DNA of 59,308 bases, taken from Bartonella sp. AU55XJBT. GTDB taxonomy: Bacteria > Pseudomonadota > Alphaproteobacteria > Rhizobiales > Rhizobiaceae. The DNA is taken from contig NZ_JAQITC010000015.1 of NCBI RefSeq assembly GCF_028618525.1, forward strand, positions 1 through 59,308, written 5' to 3'. Of the stretch, positions 9,961 to 19,354 are shown piece by piece. The translations under genes were made by a program, and so were the position numbers. The stretch's first letter is position 1. The number at the start of each line of letters is the position of its first letter. The notes under the pieces are model-generated. The model was not told the DNA's origin. It did not search any database and saw only the letters and a program-made list of their open reading frames with translations.

Positions 9961-11142
9961 GTGAGCAAAACGATGTGTTTAAAAGCTTTGGATAATATTT
10001 TCCGGAATAATTTTCAGAGAGTAACTTTTTTAGCGGTGGTAACTATTGTTGCTGGTTGTAGTTCTGGTTCACAACGTTTTTCCAATATTGTCTCTCATCA
10101 TAGGGGATTACATCAATCAAATATAGCGAACTCTATGTCTACAGATCCGGGAATGCTATCGTACGGTGGGGAAATGATACAGAGCACTGAATTGCCCCCT
10201 GTAGAACCAAGTGATGATTCGTGGATCGATGATAATTCTCCACAGCAAGGTAGAGAAGCTCCTTCTGATGATCGCGTTATGGGAGCTCCTCCACGTAATC
10301 TTGGAAAACTTTCCCGTTCACAAATGGATAGCTCTCCTATTTTTCGGCAGAACTCTTATATTGTCCAGAGTGGAGATACACTACTCAGTATTGCACGACA
10401 AGTAGGGGTTAGTGTTGAGGCATTAAAATCAGTAAATGGCATAAACAGCAATTCCATTTATATTGGTCAGGTTCTTGTGCTTCCAAGCAGACGTGTATTA
10501 GCAACTTCAAAAGCGCCAAGTTATAACGATTGGGCAACGTCAAAAGTAGAATCTTCATTCCAATCTCAAATGACATCTTCTACAAAGCATAAGAAGGCTT
10601 CACCTATATATAAAGCTCCTGTAACAACGCCACCTTCTACACAGGTGAACAGATCAAATTCTGAAAAAAATTCTTCTAAACAGATGCAGCAATTGAATCA
10701 TGAATCTGATTTATCAAGTACCGTTACGCGTACAGATAATATTAAGACGCCGCAAGCCACGGGAATTTCCAAAATGCGTTGGCCAGTAAGAGGGCGTTTA
10801 TTAAGCCAATTTGGTCAAAAAAAAGGAACCATAATGAATCGAGGAATAGACATTGCTGTACCTGAAGGATCATCGGTAAAGGCGGCGGAAAATGGTGTCG
10901 TTATTTACGCGGGAGATGGATTAAAAGAGCTGGGTAATGTTGTTATGATTCGACATGAAAATAATATTATCACTATTTATGGGTGTAATAGTCAGCTTGT
11001 TGTTAACAAAGGCCAAAGGATAAGACGCGGTGATGAGATTGCGAAGTCGGGTGTTTCAGGAAATGTTAAAACGCCACGTGTTTATTTTGAGATGCGTAAA
11101 AATTCGTTACCGGTTGATCCTCTTAAATATTTAGAAAACTAA
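9961..11142 (+). CDS. nlpD: NlpD-type lipoprotein with LysM and degenerate LytM (M23) domain
   Basis: Probable activator of cell-wall amidases during daughter-cell separation, anchored at the outer membrane. The 393-residue product has a lipoprotein signal with lipobox VAGC (Cys33). A long low-complexity region follows, then LysM at about 132-175 (YIVQSGDTLLSIARQ) and an M23-like domain at about 275-390. The zinc-site positions are altered: Asn293 in place of the first His (Asp297 is kept), Cys342 where YxH is usual, and VYFEMR in place of HLHFE. A peptidase role is therefore unlikely, and this pattern is known for the NlpD/EnvC activators. The start is GTG at 9961; ATG at 9973 is an alternative. 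Confidence 0.9.
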   Translation: MSKTMCLKALDNIFRNNFQRVTFLAVVTIVAGCSSGSQRFSNIVSHHRGLHQSNIANSMSTDPGMLSYGGEMIQSTELPPVEPSDDSWIDDNSPQQGREAPSDDRVMGAPPRNLGKLSRSQMDSSPIFRQNSYIVQSGDTLLSIARQVGVSVEALKSVNGINSNSIYIGQVLVLPSRRVLATSKAPSYNDWATSKVESSFQSQMTSSTKHKKASPIYKAPVTTPPSTQVNRSNSEKNSSKQMQQLNHESDLSSTVTRTDNIKTPQATGISKMRWPVRGRLLSQFGQKKGTIMNRGIDIAVPEGSSVKAAENGVVIYAGDGLKELGNVVMIRHENNIITIYGCNSQLVVNKGQRIRRGDEIAKSGVSGNVKTPRVYFEMRKNSLPVDPLKYLEN

Positions 11143-12070
11143 TGGATTGATGACATTAAATTTGAATAATCTTATAATTTATAGAAATTTCATGAAAACA
11201 ATTTATTTTCTTAAATCAATAGCACTCATCAGAATGTTTTAAATCTTCTAAAGCTTCTGCTTTCGGTGCTAGTTCTGCAATAACATGATTTTTCTGCTCT
11301 ATTTGCCTTTGTAGAAGATTCAAGACACTAAGCAATGCTTGTGGAGTCAAATAATCAATCTGTGATGTTACTTCTTTTTTAAAAACCGATCTCATTTGAT
11401 GAAGTATTGATGTGTTTCATGGACTTTACCATGATGTTCGATCATCGAAAGGTATTGGCCCATGTCTAACGTCATGTGGTAGCAAAAAGTCATTAGTATA
11501 GAAAAGCAGTTTGTTTGGGGCATTAGAGATTATCATCTTTGTGTTTATGAAGGTATAGGACAAAGAGCATCACACGATTTGTCAGCACCCAGCATTCGCA
11601 ATATGCTTGCATTTGAAGAGCTTGAGAACAGATATTTAACTTCTTATCATAACGAATTTTTATCTTTATGTTCATTTCACAGGTGTGATGGGCAAGAAAA
11701 TTGTTTTGATGAATTCAAAGGGTTTGAAATGAGAGTGTTTTGTGGTATTGAGCTCTATCATTCGACATTAAAAAATAATGAATTATCTCTTTAAATTAAT
11801 GTTTTTCCATTAGAAAAATTGTTTTATCTCATTTATTGAGTGAGAGAACAGGCTTCTAGTGTAGGATTATAAGAGAAAAAAATAAATCTGTTTTTTAAAG
11901 ATTTTTCTTATTGTATTCTGTCTCTTCAGGATTTATTGCATTTTTATAAAGCTGAGATTACATGATCGTGTCTTCACTTTTTATGATAAATTCTTTAGGA
12001 ATTTTTTCTGAAGCGGAGTTTTATTTTAAGAGAGTGGGAATTATCTGAAGTTTAACTATAGGAGATAAAA
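11143..12070. other. Decayed spacer between nlpD and yajC
   Basis: About 930 bases. The left part holds the antirepressor relic listed separately. A 71-codon plus-strand frame at 11579-11794 starts at TTG and shows no recognisable domain, so I leave it uncalled. The right end carries the yajC ribosome binding site (TAGGAGAT). I see no trace of an ATPase-type gene. Confidence 0.5.
11216..11493 (-). pseudogene. Relic of a phage antirepressor gene
   Basis: Two short minus-strand frames meet at a frameshift near 11393. The upstream frame (11493 to 11392, 33 codons) includes YHMTLDMGQYLSMIE and ends HQYFIK. This resembles the part of phage antirepressors that usually reads like TLDMAKELSMVE, then RxYFIEC. 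The downstream frame (11395 to 11216, 59 codons) includes LTPQALLSVLNLL and IAELAPKAEALEDLK, the pattern of the C-terminal KilAC-type domain. Both lie on the same strand in the right order. No other phage gene is nearby. The family call is by eye; the frame break is seen directly. Confidence 0.6.
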
Positions 12071-12532
12071 ATGTTTATTACGAACGCTTATGCTCAAGTT
12101 GCAGGCGATGTTTCCAGTGGAATTTCATTTGTTAACGCTGTCCCATTCATTTTAATTTTTGCAATTATGTATTTTTTTATCATTCGTCCACAGCGCGCCC
12201 AAATGAAAAAACGGCAAGAGATGCTTAATGCAGTACGTCGTGGTGATACAGTTATAACAGGTGGTGGTATTATCGGCAAGGTTACGAAGGTTCACGACGA
12301 GAGTGGTGAACTAGAGGTTGAAATTGGTGAGAATATGAATATTCGTGTTGTTCGTTCAACATTAGCGGATGTCCGTGTTAAAGGTGCGCCGGTTGCAGAA
12401 AAAAAATCAAAACTGAATGCCAAAACAAAAACATCACAAAAGTCTAAGTCTAAAAAGACTGTGAGAGAAAATGTGAGTATCTCTAAAGAGGAAAAAACTG
12501 TATCAAAAGAAAATAAGAAAAATGCATCTTAA
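12071..12532 (+). CDS. yajC: Preprotein translocase subunit YajC
   Basis: Small inner-membrane partner of SecDF-YidC in protein export. The 153-residue product has a membrane helix at about 25-43 (FILIFAIMYFFIIRPQR) ending in the family motif IIRPQ. A soluble domain with GDTVITGGGIIGKV follows, then a Lys/Ser-rich tail from about residue 110 that is longer than in E. coli YajC. The ATG follows TAGGAGAT. secD and secF, or a fused secDF, usually follow yajC in relatives. They are missing here. Confidence 0.95.
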   Translation: MFITNAYAQVAGDVSSGISFVNAVPFILIFAIMYFFIIRPQRAQMKKRQEMLNAVRRGDTVITGGGIIGKVTKVHDESGELEVEIGENMNIRVVRSTLADVRVKGAPVAEKKSKLNAKTKTSQKSKSKKTVRENVSISKEEKTVSKENKKNAS

Positions 12533-12990
12533 AGTGTAAGTGCAATTTATACCATTTTTGAAAGCATTTTTATAAAAAATATCGAAATATAAAGACAATT
12601 TCATTAAAAGGAATGATTTTTATAGTCACGGCAAGAAATGGTGTCTTTGTTTTCTGTAGGTGATTAAAATGGTTGCTTTATTTATGGGATATTACGGCAA
12701 ATTTTCCTGTTTTTTTAAACAATGCCCTTATTTCCATAAAGAGAAGTCTCTTATCTTTGTGTTAACTAATCAAAAAAATTTTTAAAAGGTAGATGAGTGT
12801 AGCATATAATCGCAGTTTATTGCTAACTTTCCATATATTTGTTGTATGATCCGATCAAAATTTTATAGTAAAATCTCTACCTCAATATTCTAAAGGGCTA
12901 TGGTTAACATATCACTATTTGTATTGCCGTTAACTTTTATGGTGAGAAGTAAAAGACAAGTGGATTTTCAAAAATAAAAGGTGCTTATTT
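12533..12990. other. Spacer where secDF would be expected
   Basis: About 460 AT-rich bases with stop codons in all frames. I find no SecD or SecF fragment on either strand. It probably contains the promoter of the next gene. Nothing else can be supported. Confidence 0.5.
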
Positions 12991-13377
12991 ATGTCCGATG
13001 CCATTCAAATTCGTGAAGCACATTTTCCAAGTCGTGCACCTATTGATGCTTATGGAAATGGTGGATTTCGTTTTGCTGATATGTCACATAGAGGTTCTAT
13101 TATTTGTGTTCCGTCAGGAATTTATGGCATTGATATGGCAGGACCTCTTCCCACTCAAGGGGATCTATCTCGTGTTTTAGAAGAAGCAAATGAGATTGAA
13201 GTTTTATTAATAGGGACTGGAGCTGAATTATTACGATTACCTGAAGAGTTACGAGGCCTTTTATGGGAAAAGCGTATTTCATCAGATACAATGAGTACGG
13301 GAGCGGCGGTGCGTACATTTAATGTTTTATTGGCTGAAGATCGCGCTGTTGCGGCGTTATTATTTGCGGTAAAATGA
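12991..13377 (+). CDS. Mth938-like domain protein (DUF498 family)
   Basis: A 128-residue product of the Mth938/NDUFAF3-like fold. The core is visible as a beta-rich start (FRFADMSHRGSIICVPSGIYG), then EVLLIGTGAELLRLPEELR and DTMSTGAAVRTFNVLLAEDRAVAALL. Bacterial members are uncharacterised; the mitochondrial relative NDUFAF3 is a complex I assembly factor. In relatives the gene sits between secDF and a squalene/phytoene-synthase-like gene (NDUFAF6 type), as it does here apart from the missing secDF. A role in respiratory complex assembly is inference from this pairing. Confidence 0.88.
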   Translation: MSDAIQIREAHFPSRAPIDAYGNGGFRFADMSHRGSIICVPSGIYGIDMAGPLPTQGDLSRVLEEANEIEVLLIGTGAELLRLPEELRGLLWEKRISSDTMSTGAAVRTFNVLLAEDRAVAALLFAVK

Positions 13378-14231
13378 AGTATTGTTTAATAAAATAAATG
13401 CTCTTGTCTAGCATAGAAGACAAAGGTGATTATTTTTCTATACCGTAAAATACCGTCGTCGTTTAAGATGGCAATATAAGGAACAAAAAATATACATAAC
13501 TTAATATACAAGAGCAAGTATTCAGAGCAGGCCTAGCTTATAGGGACTAGTATATCACATAAGTGATAAGCCTCTGGCATTTGAGGCGATTTATAAGAGG
13601 GATTTTTTTAAAACATCTACACAACCGTTCTGTATGTCACGTGAAAGGGAATAGGTTTGAAATGAGAAAATCATATGGTCTTAGGATTTCTAATTCAACA
13701 GACAAAACGATAAATTATCATTATCAACTAATTCATTATGAGCAATAGGAACCTATCAAAAACAATTGGATTTTTGCCAGACTGGTGTGGAGAGAAATCT
13801 TTGTTTCTTAAAAAAGAGAAGAGGTCATCATTTGATGAAGTTTTTATAATCAGTGCATTTTCTATAAAAGTATATTGTCATCTATTCAGTTAAAAAGTGT
13901 TTTGCGTTGTTTGTTTTCATAAGTTTCATTACGCATGTTATGGTTCATTTTTAACTGTTTTTATAACAAATGAAAGTTTCAACTTATAAGATAAATTTTA
14001 TCAAAAAAATGATTGATTTAATTTTTAATTTTAAAAAATTTTCTTTCAGAAAAGAAAAGTGACTAGAAAAGAAACCTTCATTCATCATACATGAAGAGAT
14101 ACATTGAAAAAATCTTATTCTCTGAGCTGTATTTCCTTATCTCTCATTTTTTAATATAAATAATTTTTAATATGAATAAAAAGAGAATATTAATTGAATG
14201 GCTAAAAAAGGGACGTTAATAGGTTCATAGA
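13378..14231. other. Spacer before the phytoene-synthase-like gene
   Basis: About 850 AT-rich bases. The longest frame (13563-13748, plus, 61 codons) starts at ATG but has no clear ribosome binding site and no known domain, so it is not called. No RNA gene or terminator is apparent. Confidence 0.45.
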
Positions 14232-15092
14232 ATGATAGGTTCTCTTCCTTATTGTCTTGATATTTTACGTACCATAGATCGTGATCGCTATATATCGGTT
14301 TTATTTGCACCTAAAAAAAAGCGCAAAGCATTGGCTGCTCTCTACGCATTTAATGCTGAGATTTCTCGTATTCGTGAAAGTGTTCATGATCCACTCATCG
14401 GAGAAATACGATTGCGCTGGTGGTATGATTCTATAGCGCATGGTGAAATGCAAATGAGTAGAAGTAATCCGATTTTAAGTGATTTATTGACAGCAATGAC
14501 TCTTTTTAATTTACCTAAGACGGCTTTTTTACGTTATTGTGATGCACAAATTTTAGATCTTTATCACACCCCACTAGAAACGCTTCATGATCTTGAGCAT
14601 TATTGTCGTGAGACAGCAAGCATAATTTTACAGCTTTCTTGTCAGATATTAGATCCTGATACTGCACAAGATTTTACAGATATCTATGAACAAGGAGGGA
14701 TGGCTCAAGGATTAAGCGGTGTACTGCGTCTTCTATCCTTCATGCAATCCCACTATCACTATTATTTACCTACTGATATGCTGAAGGCTATAGGGGTGAA
14801 TAGAAAGGATTTAGATTCTCATCGTCTCAGTGATCAACAAAAGGACTGTATTGTTGAAGCTATGGTTGCATTATCACGTGATCATTATAGCAAATTCTAC
14901 ATGTCTTCTCGTGCTATACCTAGAGCTCTTAAACCAGCTTTTCTTCCACTGGTCATTATACCGGCTTCTCTTCAAAAGGCTCTACAGCTGGGAGCTGCTA
15001 TTTTTCAAGAAAGTGCAACTTTGCCATTGATACATCGCTATTGGTTGATAACAAGAGCAGCAATAAGCGGTAATTTTCCAAAGATATTGTAA
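14232..15092 (+). CDS. Squalene/phytoene synthase family protein (NDUFAF6-like)
   Basis: The 286-residue product has the all-alpha fold pattern of the squalene/phytoene synthase family: RYISVLFAPKKKRKALAALYAFNAEISRI near the N-terminus, then IRLRWWYDSI and ETASIILQL. The first Asp-rich metal motif of true synthases (DxxxD type) reads AEISRIRE, so prenyl synthase activity is doubtful. No carotenoid or hopanoid genes are nearby. Proteins of this kind resemble mitochondrial NDUFAF6, a complex I assembly factor, and the upstream Mth938-like gene has a similar link. That functional reading is inference. Confidence 0.82.
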   Translation: MIGSLPYCLDILRTIDRDRYISVLFAPKKKRKALAALYAFNAEISRIRESVHDPLIGEIRLRWWYDSIAHGEMQMSRSNPILSDLLTAMTLFNLPKTAFLRYCDAQILDLYHTPLETLHDLEHYCRETASIILQLSCQILDPDTAQDFTDIYEQGGMAQGLSGVLRLLSFMQSHYHYYLPTDMLKAIGVNRKDLDSHRLSDQQKDCIVEAMVALSRDHYSKFYMSSRAIPRALKPAFLPLVIIPASLQKALQLGAAIFQESATLPLIHRYWLITRAAISGNFPKIL

Positions 15093-15862
15093 AAGAATAT
15101 GACGACGTTAGAGTTAAGCTGATTTTTTTCATGTTGAAGATAAAAAGAGGTGCTGTAATACCAAACCATTTCCTTGTTATAAAAAACGTTGATATAGTTC
15201 TTTCTATGAACGCAAAAGAATAAGAAGCTTTATGATCTTTAAAATACGCCGTATCTCCTCATCAATAAACTGTTTTATTCAGTGTATTGAATAGGTGAGA
15301 AGCCAAAAAGGCAAAATACGAGATACAGCTCAATATATTGATTTATTTGATCAAGAATTTTAATATTGAGTACTCTGAAGGTATTGGTCGCGTCTTATGT
15401 GCAAATGAAAGATCATTTTTATTTTATTATGAGAAAAGTGATCTTAACTTCCTATTAAGCCTGTAAAAAACGCTCATTTTTGATAAGTTAAAATGATGAA
15501 GCCATAATTGATGACTGTTATGCTATATAAAAATCTTGATTTATCACGAGAGTTCGTTTTTTTTCTCATATTGAATGAGAGCCTTAAGGAAAAGAAGACT
15601 TCTTTATTTTAGATCATGTTTCGCATGAATTTTAAAAGAGTTTTTTTCATATCATAAATTGGGCGTGTCAATAAAAATCATTTAAGGAAGAAGCATGACA
15701 TTTACAGCTGAATTAGCGATAGCCCTTAAAGCTTTTAAATAGATAATATTGCTTACCGCGTTGAAAAAAAACGGCTCCCCATATCCATCACCTATTTTCT
15801 CGCAAGTCTATAAATGCACTGACTTGCGAGGGCTTTAATTGTAATGCTGTTCTTAACCCTTT
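15093..15862. other. Convergent spacer between phytoene-synthase-like gene and ppiD
   Basis: About 770 bases. A diverged copy of the dispersed motif lies at 15332-15348, and a perfect inverted repeat at 15799-15830. A 15-codon frame at 15695-15742 has a good ribosome binding site (AAGGAAGAAG) but is too short to call. It may be a truncated gene start. Confidence 0.45.
15799..15830. repeat. Perfect 10-base inverted repeat downstream of ppiD
   Basis: CTCGCAAGTC and GACTTGCGAG flank a 12-base loop. It lies 33 bases past the ppiD stop, between convergent genes. Neither strand has a classic T run after it, so it is either a Rho-assisted terminator or 3' end-stabilising hairpin, or a short repeat. 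Confidence 0.5.
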
Positions 15863-17752
15863 TTATTGGAGAGTATTAAAGATCTGATTATAATTTTTGC
15901 TATTAATTTCCAAAGGATGTTCTTGATTGGCAATTTGCAGCATTTCTAGCTTGAGATTTTCTCTTATCATCATATCTATATTGGCACGAACCTTAGGTGG
16001 AAGAGTATGAGGCGTGATGTCTTTAGGCATCGTTACAGACTTTATTTGATAAACGATACGGTTTGTTGCAACCGGACCTTTGATGATGCCATAATGACCT
16101 TGGGGACCAGAAAATAATGTTTTAATTCCTTCAACACCAAGGATTTCAGAGGGATCTTGACGCCGGAGGAGGGGCGTTGTTTGTTTTGTAAGACCAAGTG
16201 TTTGAGCAAGGGCAACAAAACTTTTTCCTTCCATAAGCTGTTTGAGAGCATTTTGAGCTTTTTCATCAAGAAGGCGTTGGATCTCTTCATTTTTCCATTG
16301 AGAAAGGACATCTATCTTAGCTTCTTCTAGTGTTTTATCGCGGGCAGGAATAATTTTATCGACCTTATACCAGAGATATCCACCATTTTGAAAAGAGAGA
16401 GGATCAAGATCGACGCCTTCATTTGATTGATAGATGGCATTTAGTAAAGTATCTTTTTGAGGCAAATCCGTGAGGATGGTACCTTCAAGCGTTTTGCCCG
16501 TTTTATCAAGGGTAATTGTGCGCAGAGTTAATGTGTACTGGTCCGCAAGCTCTTTAAAAGAAGCGCCTTCAAAACGAGCATTTTCAATGGATACATAATT
16601 GTTACGGATCTCATCAGCAGCACGATTTTTAGCAAGTGTTTGACGAATATTTTCTTCTACATTTTCAAAAGGAAGTGAGCTTGCAGGTTCAATATGTGTG
16701 ACGCGAAGGAGAACAGGTCCCTGTAAGTCATTTATTACAGAACTGACTTGCCCTTGTTTGAGTTCAAAAACTTCAGATGCAAGATGATTGGGAAGTTCAT
16801 TTTCTGCAAGAGGCCCTTTTTGTATATCATTAAGAGTCTTTTTTTCAGTTTTTACCAGTTCATCAAAACTCAATCCATCGGTTATTTTTTTTGCTGCCTT
16901 ATCGGCTTCTTCGCGTGTGGGGAATCGCAGTTCTTCGAATGTACGCTTTTCAGGCGTTACAAAATGTGAAGCATTTTGGGTATAATAGGCTTTTGCCTCA
17001 TCTGTTGAGATATCTTTAGGTTTTACGAAATCATTAAGTTCCATAGATAGCAAAGAGACAGTACGGTATTCCGGAGTGCGAAATTCACTCTGATGTGTTT
17101 CAAACCATTTTTGTAGTGTTTCGTGATCAGGATCAGCAATTGTTTGCTTTCCTTTTAGATCAATAATGAGATAATCAGCATTCCGCATTTCTCCTTGATA
17201 AAGAGCAAGTGCTTTATAAAAGAGATCGGGTGCTTTCATGTCAGAGAGTAAAGCTGCAATAAGTTGGTTACGCTTTTCTTGTTTGGTATAATAATTAAGA
17301 AAAGCACTTTCACTGATACGTAAATGCTGAAGATAGTTATAAAATAAATTTTTATCAAATGTACCATTTATCTGAAACATCTTATCAGAACCAATCGTAT
17401 GGGCGATCGTATCTTTTGAAAGACTTATTTTCATTTTACGGACTTGTTCATCAAGCAGTACATTTTGTTGCAATTGATTAAACACAAAAGCAGGAATTTG
17501 GTATTGCTGCATTTCATTTGGTGTAAACATTCGTCCAAGATGAGCCGCCTGCGCTAAACGTGCGCTTTGATCGGCAAGTGCAAGACGATAATCATCGATC
17601 GTTACGATGGACTTTCCAGAAGTAATAAGATCTCTTTCGCTTTTTGTGTGTAACCGTGGTATTCCCCATAAAAGAATGAAGCATAAGAGTAAAATAGAAA
17701 GGAAAACTCTGAAAATCCAAGAATTTGTAGCACTTCTTATGACGTCAAGCAT
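15863..17752 (-). CDS. ppiD: Peptidyl-prolyl cis-trans isomerase PpiD (SurA_N/parvulin)
   Basis: Membrane-anchored periplasmic chaperone acting on proteins leaving the Sec channel. The 629-residue product has one N-terminal membrane helix (about 13-31, SWIFRVFLSILLLCFILLWG) and a SurA-type N-terminal chaperone domain (about 35-190). A parvulin-type domain spans about 225-355 (ELRFPTREEADKAAKKI, GPLAENELPNHLASEVFELKQGQVS), with a long alpha-helical C-terminal region after it. Length matches the PpiD family. It is divergent from tpiA, with 153 bases between. Prolyl isomerase activity of PpiD parvulin domains is often weak. Confidence 0.9.
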   Translation of the reverse strand: MLDVIRSATNSWIFRVFLSILLLCFILLWGIPRLHTKSERDLITSGKSIVTIDDYRLALADQSARLAQAAHLGRMFTPNEMQQYQIPAFVFNQLQQNVLLDEQVRKMKISLSKDTIAHTIGSDKMFQINGTFDKNLFYNYLQHLRISESAFLNYYTKQEKRNQLIAALLSDMKAPDLFYKALALYQGEMRNADYLIIDLKGKQTIADPDHETLQKWFETHQSEFRTPEYRTVSLLSMELNDFVKPKDISTDEAKAYYTQNASHFVTPEKRTFEELRFPTREEADKAAKKITDGLSFDELVKTEKKTLNDIQKGPLAENELPNHLASEVFELKQGQVSSVINDLQGPVLLRVTHIEPASSLPFENVEENIRQTLAKNRAADEIRNNYVSIENARFEGASFKELADQYTLTLRTITLDKTGKTLEGTILTDLPQKDTLLNAIYQSNEGVDLDPLSFQNGGYLWYKVDKIIPARDKTLEEAKIDVLSQWKNEEIQRLLDEKAQNALKQLMEGKSFVALAQTLGLTKQTTPLLRRQDPSEILGVEGIKTLFSGPQGHYGIIKGPVATNRIVYQIKSVTMPKDITPHTLPPKVRANIDMMIRENLKLEMLQIANQEHPLEINSKNYNQIFNTLQ

Positions 17753-17905
17753 TGTTCAATCCCATTTTAACATAAATTATTACCAAAGCAGTAATCGAAT
17801 TTGCAATAAAGAGACGAAAGATGCAAGCTTTTAAAGACTTGCTTTCGTTTTATAATTTGATACTACAGATAAACAAAGTGTTATAAGAGCTCTTGAGGTA
17901 AAAAT

Positions 17906-18679
17906 ATGTCTCCAAATATTCGGCCTTTTCTTGCTGGAAATTGGAAAATGAATGGAACGAGAGAATCGCTTGGAGAGTTACGTGCTATTGCTATAGGCGT
18001 TAGCTCTGATCTCAGTCATCTATTTGAAGCGCTCATTTGTCTTCCAGCAACGCTTTTATCGCGCGCTTCTGATGTGCTTGATACGCTGGATAGCGCAAAT
18101 CTCCTTTTAGGAGGACAAAATTGTCACTTTAATGATCATGGTCCCTATACGGGAGATATTTCAGCTTTTATGCTTAAAGAAGCCGGAGCAAGTCACGTTA
18201 TTCTTGGGCATTCAGAGCGTCGTACAGTGTATCAGGAAAATGATGCAATTGTCTGTGCCAAAGTGCAAGCAGCATGGCGCGCAGAACTTGTGGCGCTTGT
18301 GTGTATTGGGGAAACATTGGAGGAGCGCAACAATAATGAAGTCCTAAATGTCCTTGTGCGGCAGCTTGAAGGATCTTTACCAGATGATGCAACAGCAGAC
18401 AATACCATTATCGCTTATGAACCTGTTTGGGCGATAGGTACTGGCAATACGGCAACTTCAGAAGATATTGCAAAAGTGCATCACTTCATTCGTAATAAGA
18501 TGTATTCTCGCTTTGGTGATGAAGGAAATAAGATACGTTTGCTTTATGGTGGATCCGTACAGCCATCCAATGCCTTTGAGCTTTTAAGTATTCCTCATGT
18601 TAATGGGGCTTTGATTGGTGGAGCCAGCTTAAAAGCGATTGATTTTTTAACGATTTGCGATGTTTGTCGTAAATTATAG
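17906..18679 (+). CDS. tpiA: Triosephosphate isomerase
   Basis: Interconverts dihydroxyacetone phosphate and glyceraldehyde-3-phosphate in the cytoplasm. The 257-residue product is of family length and has all the active-site residues: Asn12 and Lys14 (GNWKMNG), His102 (ILGHSERR) and Glu172 (AYEPVWAIGTG). The phosphate loops are also visible (LYGGSV, then GALIGGASL). First gene of a run with secG, pyrG, kdsA and eno; 83 bases separate it from secG. Confidence 0.98.
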   Translation: MSPNIRPFLAGNWKMNGTRESLGELRAIAIGVSSDLSHLFEALICLPATLLSRASDVLDTLDSANLLLGGQNCHFNDHGPYTGDISAFMLKEAGASHVILGHSERRTVYQENDAIVCAKVQAAWRAELVALVCIGETLEERNNNEVLNVLVRQLEGSLPDDATADNTIIAYEPVWAIGTGNTATSEDIAKVHHFIRNKMYSRFGDEGNKIRLLYGGSVQPSNAFELLSIPHVNGALIGGASLKAIDFLTICDVCRKL

Positions 18680-18762
18680 CAGAGAAATTTGAGTTCCCCC
18701 TTGGATTGTGTGTTATTTATGTGTAAAGAGCTTATGAAAGAGTTATTTGAAGAGCAGGGTTT

Positions 18763-19215
18763 ATGCAAACAGTACTTATTGTTATTCACTTATTGATTGT
18801 AATTACTTTGGTTGGGGTGATCTTAATCCAACCTTCAGAAGGCGGTGGGCTCGGTGTGAGTAATAGCTCAGGGCTGATGAAAACCCGTGGATCTCGAAAT
18901 CCTTTAACACGTTTAACCGCTATTTTAGCCTGTTGCTTTTTTGTTGTGTCCATTGGACTTACTGTTGTGGGAAGTATATCAAATTCGAGTTCTGATATTT
19001 TAAAGCGTATACCGGTTAATTCAGAGCAGAATTCTACCAATAAAGGTTCAGAATCAGTCCCATCATCAGATGATAAGTCTTCCCCTTCTATTCTTGAACA
19101 GTTAGGAGGTACTTCGGATTCTCCGCAGGAACAAAAGTCGCCTAAAAATCCCGAAGCGGAAAGCCCAGTTCCACCAGTTCTTGAAAAGACAGTTCCGGAT
19201 AACAATAAAAAATAG
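18763..19215 (+). CDS. secG: Preprotein translocase subunit SecG
   Basis: Non-essential third subunit of the SecYEG channel in the inner membrane. The 150-residue product has two membrane helices (about 3-22 and 48-70) around the conserved cytoplasmic loop IQPSEGGGLGVSNSSGLMKTRG. A Ser/Pro/Glu-rich tail from about residue 80 is much longer than in E. coli SecG; long tails are common in this order. A terminator at 19240-19267 separates it from pyrG. Confidence 0.94.
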   Translation: MQTVLIVIHLLIVITLVGVILIQPSEGGGLGVSNSSGLMKTRGSRNPLTRLTAILACCFFVVSIGLTVVGSISNSSSDILKRIPVNSEQNSTNKGSESVPSSDDKSSPSILEQLGGTSDSPQEQKSPKNPEAESPVPPVLEKTVPDNNKK

Positions 19216-19239
19216 TTTTTTAAAGAAAATATAGATTTT

Positions 19240-19267
19240 AAAAAAGGTGATTTTTTCACCTTTTTTA
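19240..19267 (+). terminator. Intrinsic terminator after secG
   Basis: AAAAAAGGTGA pairs with TCACCTTTTTT across a short T loop and ends in a T-rich tract. It lies 24 bases after the secG stop codon. Confidence 0.8.
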
Positions 19268-19354
19268 TTTTAGATTTTATTTTAGAAGAAAAATTGTTTC
19301 TTTTTGCATTTTTTGCTGGAAAAATTATTATAAATTGCTTATCACCATAAGCCC

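Noticed and set aside
11579..11794. 71-codon plus-strand frame between nlpD and yajC
   Set aside because: TTG start, no ribosome binding site, no recognisable domain. It might be a relic but cannot be supported.
13563..13748. Core GGCATTTGAG recurring at about 13574, 47205 and 47456 as a possible repeat family
   Set aside because: Only 10-12 bases are shared and the flanks differ, so chance cannot be excluded.
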